A DNA stretch of 64,000 nt from SZAS-18 sp031370675 (GTDB lineage Bacteria; Verrucomicrobiota; Verrucomicrobiia; Chthoniobacterales; SZAS-18): contig JANMQT010000192.1 in the NCBI GenBank assembly GCA_031370675.1, forward strand, positions 1 to 64,000. Reading direction: 5' to 3'. How positions within the stretch are numbered: the stretch's first letter is position 1; each line of letters starts with the position of its first letter. A program made the translations under genes and the position numbers. Shown here piece by piece: positions 60,451 through 64,000 of this stretch. The notes below the pieces were generated by a model that made no database searches, was not told the DNA's origin, and worked only from the letters and a program-made list of their open reading frames with translations.

Positions 60451-60960
60451 TCACCGGTTTGACAAAGCGGCGAACAGTTTCTCGTAGAGCGGCCTCAAGC
60501 CCTCGGGAATGATGCGGGTCTGCGCAATCACCGGCATGAAATTCTGGTCGTGAGCCCAGCGCGGCACGATGTGGAGATGCAAATGGTCCGCGACACCCGC
60601 GCCAGCGCAGGCACCGAGGTTGAGGCCCAGGTTGAAGCCCTCCGCGCGCATCACCCGGCGCAAGGCGTCCTGTGCGATTTCCGCAAGCTGCCACAACTCG
60701 AGTTTTTCGGGGTCGGTGAGTTCCGTGAGTCCCGCAACTTTCCGGTAGGGCACGGCCATCAGGTGGCCCGAGGAGTACGGATAGCGATTCATCATCAGGA
60801 ATGCGCCCTTGCCCCGGCGCAGCACCAGGTGCGCGGTGTCATCGGTGGCGTTTGCCGCCTCGAGCAGGAAATCAGGGTCCGCCGGCTTCTGCTCAAAATA
60901 TTCAACGCGCCACGGCGCCCAGAGCGCGCCGAGTTGTTTGGGAAATTCCGTGTCGTCCAT
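60451..60960 (-). CDS. HIT-family hydrolase/phosphorylase
   Basis: The protein shows LWAPWRVEYFEQ, LVLRRGKGAFLMMNRYPYSSGHLMAVPYRK and the triad HLHLHIVPRW. This is the FHIT/Ap4A-phosphorylase-like branch of HIT enzymes, which act on dinucleoside polyphosphates or similar nucleotides. ATG 60960 gives 169 residues; an upstream TTG (60975) overlaps the DUF423 stop by 4 bp and is also possible. It is convergent with the photolyase and follows the DUF423 gene. Confidence 0.9.
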   Translation of the reverse strand: MDDTEFPKQLGALWAPWRVEYFEQKPADPDFLLEAANATDDTAHLVLRRGKGAFLMMNRYPYSSGHLMAVPYRKVAGLTELTDPEKLELWQLAEIAQDALRRVMRAEGFNLGLNLGACAGAGVADHLHLHIVPRWAHDQNFMPVIAQTRIIPEGLRPLYEKLFAALSNR

Positions 60961-60971
60961 CAACGTGAGAT

Positions 60972-61331
60972 TCAATCACGTGGCGCGCGGAAGACGAGCC
61001 ACAACCACCCGGCGAGAAAAGCCACCCCGCCGAGCGGAGTGATGGCGCCAAGCCATTTCACACCCGTGAGGGCGAGGACGTAGAGGTTGCCGCTGAAGAC
61101 GACAGTGCCCGCCGCGAAGCACCACCATGCGCCAGCCTGGAAGGGACGCAGGCGCGCGACGACGAGCATCGCCAGCGCGTGAAAGAATTGATAACGCACC
61201 GCGATTTCGAAGCTCTCAGTCGTGCCCAGCGTGGCGAGCGTCGACTTCAGCCCGTGCGCACCAAACGCGCCCAGCGCCACGGAGAGCAATCCAAAAAGCG
61301 CGGCGATTTGAAAGGCGAGGCGGGGTGTCAT
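60972..61331 (-). CDS. DUF423 small membrane protein
   Basis: The 119-residue protein has four membrane spans and the DUF423 start (ALFGLLSVALGAFGAHGLK), then VRYQFFHALAMLVVA, FAAGTVVFSGNLYVLALTG and ITPLGGVAFLAGWLWL. The family's role is unknown. It is followed by the HIT gene within about a dozen bases and may share its transcript. The CACGAAT repeat lies between it and prpE. Confidence 0.9.
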   Translation of the reverse strand: MTPRLAFQIAALFGLLSVALGAFGAHGLKSTLATLGTTESFEIAVRYQFFHALAMLVVARLRPFQAGAWWCFAAGTVVFSGNLYVLALTGVKWLGAITPLGGVAFLAGWLWLVFRAPRD

Positions 61332-61345
61332 GCGTGCTGAATGGA

Positions 61346-61434
61346 ACCACGAATTCTGCCCGAATGAACACGAATTAATGAGGTCCGTACCAAACCAATG
61401 CCGTCTTTATTCGTGTGCATTCGTGTGAAATTCG
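61346..61434. repeat. Inverted-repeat element (CACGAAT family)
   Basis: Arms rich in CACGAAT units (61346-61379) and ATTCGTG units (61408-61434) flank a 28-bp centre in the gap between prpE and the DUF423 gene. The region is much less GC-rich than the genes around it. The hairpin it can form lies after the prpE stop and could end its transcript. Confidence 0.7.
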
Positions 61435-61447
61435 AGGGCCCCCGTCT

Positions 61448-63373
61448 TCACACCGCCGCGCGCACCTGATCCAGCGCGCTGGCGTCCTCGAGCGTGGACA
61501 GATCGCCCGGATCGCGGCCCTCGGCCAGGGCGCGAATTCCGCGGCGCAGAATTTTCCCCGACCGCGTCTTCGGCAGCGCGGTGAGAAAATGGATCGAGTT
61601 CGGTCGCGCGATGGCGCCGAGCCGCGTGTCCACCTCGCGTTTCAGTCCGTCGATCAATGCGGCTTTGGCGTCGTCCCCCTCGGGTTGTTCGCCGGCCTTG
61701 ATCACCACGCATGCGAACACGGCCTGGCCTTTGACTTCGTCCTTCACCCCGACGACCGCGCACTCCGCCACCGCCGGATGCGCGCTGAGCGCCTCCTCGA
61801 TTTCGCGCGTGCCGAGCCGGTGGCCGGCGACGTTGATGATATCATCCGCGCGGCCGAGAATCGTGACGAATCCGGCATCGTCCATCGTGGCCCAATCAAA
61901 CGTCGTGTAGACCATTTTACCGTTTTCATCGGTCTCTTGGAAATACGTCTGCACAAAGCGCTCGTCGTCGCGCCACAACGTCGGGAAGCAACCCGGCGGC
62001 AACGGGGGACGAATCGCCAGAACCCCTTTGCGCTCGCCATTTTCCTCGGTCACCGGCCCGGTTTCGTCGCCGATCAACGTAATGTCGTAGCCCGCACAGG
62101 GCAGACCGGGCGACCCGAGTTTGCGCTCCAGTTTTCCGCTGCCCGGAAAGCCCGCGAGAATCGGCCAGCCAGTCTCGGTCTGCCAATAGTTGTCGATGAC
62201 GGGCACGTTCAGCGCGTTCTCGATCCATTCCGAGGTCGGCACATCGAGCGGCTCGCCGGCGAGGTAGAGATAGCGCAGCGAACTCGTATCGTACTTTTTA
62301 AGGAACGCAGGATCCTGGCGCCGTAGCACGCGAATCGCGGTGGGCGACGTGAACATCATCACCGCGCGATAGTCCTGCACGATTTTCCACCAGATGCCGG
62401 CGTCGGGCCGGACCGGCAGGCCCTCGTACAAAATGCTGGTCATGCCCTGCATGAGCGTGCCGTACACGCCGTAGGAATGACCCACCTGCCAGCCGATGTC
62501 CGAGGTGCAAAAAAACGGCTCGCCCGCCTGGCCCGGGTAAATCGTCTGCATCGTGTGCATCAGCGCGACGGCCGACCCGCCGGTATCGCGCACGATGCCC
62601 TTCGGCGTGCCGGTGGTACCTGAGGTGTAGAGTATGTAGCTCGGGTGGGTGGCATCCACCCACTCCACCGGGACCTCGGCGCCGTCATGGCGCGCGAGTT
62701 CGACGCGGAGATCCACGTCGCGTCCGGCGACATAGCTCATGGCGGGATCGAGCCCGCGCGAGAGCAGAAGCACGCTCTTGGGCGGGAACTTCGCGAGGCG
62801 AATCGCCTCATCGAGCAACGGCTTGTAGGAAATAATTTTTCCGCCGCGCATGCCGGCATCGGCGCTGACGATTACCTGGGGTTGGCAGTCGTCGATCCGC
62901 GTGGCGAGGCTGGGCGCGGCGAATCCCCCGAAAACCACGGAATGAACCGCCCCAATCCGGACGCAGGCGAGCATCGCGACCGGGCCCTCGGCGATGTTCG
63001 GAAGATAGATCAGAACGCGATCGCCCTTTGCGACGCCATGGGCCACGAGCACGGCGGCCATAACGTTCACGCGCCGGTGCAATTCGCGAAACGTCAGCGT
63101 CACGGTCTCGTTCGTCTCGGTCGAAATCGTGATCAGCGCGGGATGGTCCGCCCACGCGGCGAGGTGGCGATCGACGGCGTTAAAGCAAAGATTCGTCGTG
63201 CCGCCGGGAAACCATTTCACGAAGGGTGGGTTCGAATAATCGCAGACCTGATCGCAGGGCGAATGCCAGTGAATGAGACGGGCCTCTTCGCTCCAAAACT
63301 TCGTGGGGTTGTCCAGCGAGCGGCGATGCACGGCGCGGTAGCCATCGCCAGAGGAGGAGGGTCGGGTCGGCAT
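61448..63373 (-). CDS. prpE: Propionyl-CoA synthetase (acyl-CoA synthetase, PrpE-like)
   Basis: From ATG 63373 the 641-residue adenylate-forming enzyme starts YRAVHRRSLDNPTKFWSEEA. DYSNPPFVKWFPGGTTNLCFNAVDRHL separates the propionate type from plain acetyl-CoA synthetase. ILYTSGTTGTPKGIVRDTGG is the AMP-binding motif, NYWQTETGWPI the substrate region and RSGKILRRGIR the C-terminal catalytic Lys. It makes propionyl-CoA (and acetyl-CoA) from the acid and ATP. A longer start (63481) is possible. The fatty-acid carrier gene at 35121 could supply substrate. Confidence 0.92.
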   Translation of the reverse strand: MPTRPSSSGDGYRAVHRRSLDNPTKFWSEEARLIHWHSPCDQVCDYSNPPFVKWFPGGTTNLCFNAVDRHLAAWADHPALITISTETNETVTLTFRELHRRVNVMAAVLVAHGVAKGDRVLIYLPNIAEGPVAMLACVRIGAVHSVVFGGFAAPSLATRIDDCQPQVIVSADAGMRGGKIISYKPLLDEAIRLAKFPPKSVLLLSRGLDPAMSYVAGRDVDLRVELARHDGAEVPVEWVDATHPSYILYTSGTTGTPKGIVRDTGGSAVALMHTMQTIYPGQAGEPFFCTSDIGWQVGHSYGVYGTLMQGMTSILYEGLPVRPDAGIWWKIVQDYRAVMMFTSPTAIRVLRRQDPAFLKKYDTSSLRYLYLAGEPLDVPTSEWIENALNVPVIDNYWQTETGWPILAGFPGSGKLERKLGSPGLPCAGYDITLIGDETGPVTEENGERKGVLAIRPPLPPGCFPTLWRDDERFVQTYFQETDENGKMVYTTFDWATMDDAGFVTILGRADDIINVAGHRLGTREIEEALSAHPAVAECAVVGVKDEVKGQAVFACVVIKAGEQPEGDDAKAALIDGLKREVDTRLGAIARPNSIHFLTALPKTRSGKILRRGIRALAEGRDPGDLSTLEDASALDQVRAAV

Positions 63374-63493
63374 GAACTCCAGCGTGCTTCCGGGGGCCCG
63401 CTCCGGCGAGGAAGAATTGACGGTTTGAACAGGCGATAATTCCGCAAGATAATGCTCGCCCGGGTTATCCCGGGGTCGCATTCTTCCCGCCCT

Positions 63494-64000
63494 ATGGCAC
63501 TCAATTCACAGCAAATTTTTGCGAATCACATACTCCAAAAGGTGATTCCCTCGTTGCAAGGCAATGCCGCGGTCACCACCTATGTAGCTAACCTCGAGGC
63601 GAATGCGAAGCGTTTTCTCGGCCAGGTTCCGGGCGAGGCGCTCGACGAAAAGACCTATGGCGAACGCACGAAGTCGGATCTCGCGGGCATCGCGGCTGCG
63701 CTGGGCAGCAACGTGAACGCCGATGTCGCGTCCTGCCTCACCGGGGTCGCGGAGCGCTTCGGCCTGTCCGCGTCAACCGCAGTCGCCTCAGCTCCGGCCG
63801 GCGCTCTGTCGGTCGGCACGGTGGGCGTCGCGCAGGCCGGGAGCGCAAGTACTGTCTCGGTGAACATCGATGCGATTTTGGCGGCCCGGGCCGAGACCGC
63901 GGGCGAAGACCTCGACTGGCAGAATTCGGTGGTCGATTTGCTCAAGCTGCTCGGCAAGGACAGCAGCATGGGCGCGCGCCGGCACTACATGACCGCGCTG
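63494..64000 (+). CDS. DUF3597-domain protein (3' truncated by window)
   Basis: A frame from ATG 63494 stays open to the end of the window, giving 169 residues. The end DWQNSVVDLLKLLGKDSSMGARR matches DUF3597. VNIDAILAARAETAGEDL precedes it as usual. The N-terminal half (NSQQIFANHILQKVIPSLQ and so on) is helical and Ala-rich. The function of the family is unknown; proteins with it are often small, structural-looking and sometimes LysM-linked. It is divergent from prpE. Confidence 0.75.
   Translation, partial: MALNSQQIFANHILQKVIPSLQGNAAVTTYVANLEANAKRFLGQVPGEALDEKTYGERTKSDLAGIAAALGSNVNADVASCLTGVAERFGLSASTAVASAPAGALSVGTVGVAQAGSASTVSVNIDAILAARAETAGEDLDWQNSVVDLLKLLGKDSSMGARRHYMTAL

Overview
This GC-rich window looks like a chromosomal segment of a Verrucomicrobiota bacterium, most likely from the Opitutales/Opitutaceae. 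That placement is an inference from the mix of genes: a long-form IspH, a tandem-domain nucleoside diphosphate kinase, a stand-alone ovothiol-type methyltransferase, an iron-sulfur bacterial photolyase, GbsR/MarR plus NusG-like control of a polysaccharide operon, and many short intergenic inverted repeats. No 16S rRNA or other decisive marker is present. About 63 protein genes and one tRNA can be supported. No phage, plasmid, CRISPR array, toxin-antitoxin pair or intact insertion sequence is visible.

Layout. 0-8 kb: the tail of an unknown gene, a structured repeat (copy 1), a membrane glycosyltransferase, the rplS-rnhB-yraN block, a secreted nucleoside hydrolase, tRNA-Val, a four-helix-bundle protein, a cyclase-TPR protein and a secreted Gly/Tyr-rich protein. 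8-16 kb: a six-gene minus-strand surface-polysaccharide operon (GbsR/MarR regulator, NusG-like antiterminator, Gmd, flippase, GT4, acetyltransferase). It stands divergent to two overlapping small DMT/SMR-type transporter genes, and a GT-C-like membrane protein lies beyond them. 16-30 kb: trpS with a nucleoside phosphorylase, an UPF0173 hydrolase, an APH-type kinase, repeat copy 2, aroG, a DUF4139 protein, the ovothiol-type methyltransferase, an M29-like peptidase, an M42 peptidase overlapping a receiver gene, an LpxL-like acyltransferase, an L,D-transpeptidase and ispH.

30-48 kb: GNAT, a double-VWA membrane protein, a circularly permuted ATP-grasp, AtoE, an aminotransferase, the tandem NDK, a siroheme-decarboxylase-like double-domain protein, a LolA-like protein, a PAP2 phosphatase/GT39/GT2 cassette, purE-purK, a lipase-like hydrolase and a DUF4112 protein. 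48-64 kb: rho with a long disordered N-terminus, yebC and typA on one strand; then a small basic protein, a NYN nuclease, a LysM/TPR lipoprotein, a 39-residue lipoprotein, a second L,D-transpeptidase, asd, a polyprenyl synthase, a dGTPase, the photolyase, a HIT protein, DUF423, prpE and the start of a DUF3597 gene.

The most striking non-coding signal is a pair of about 279-bp elements (314-592 and 19909-20188). They carry 32-33 bp terminal inverted repeats and two internal long-range stems, and paired positions change together between the copies, so the fold itself appears to be conserved. Several other unrelated inverted-repeat families sit at gene boundaries. The best candidate for a co-operating system is envelope glycan assembly: the antiterminator-controlled operon, the small transporter pair, and the distant PAP2/ArnT-like/ArnC-like cassette.
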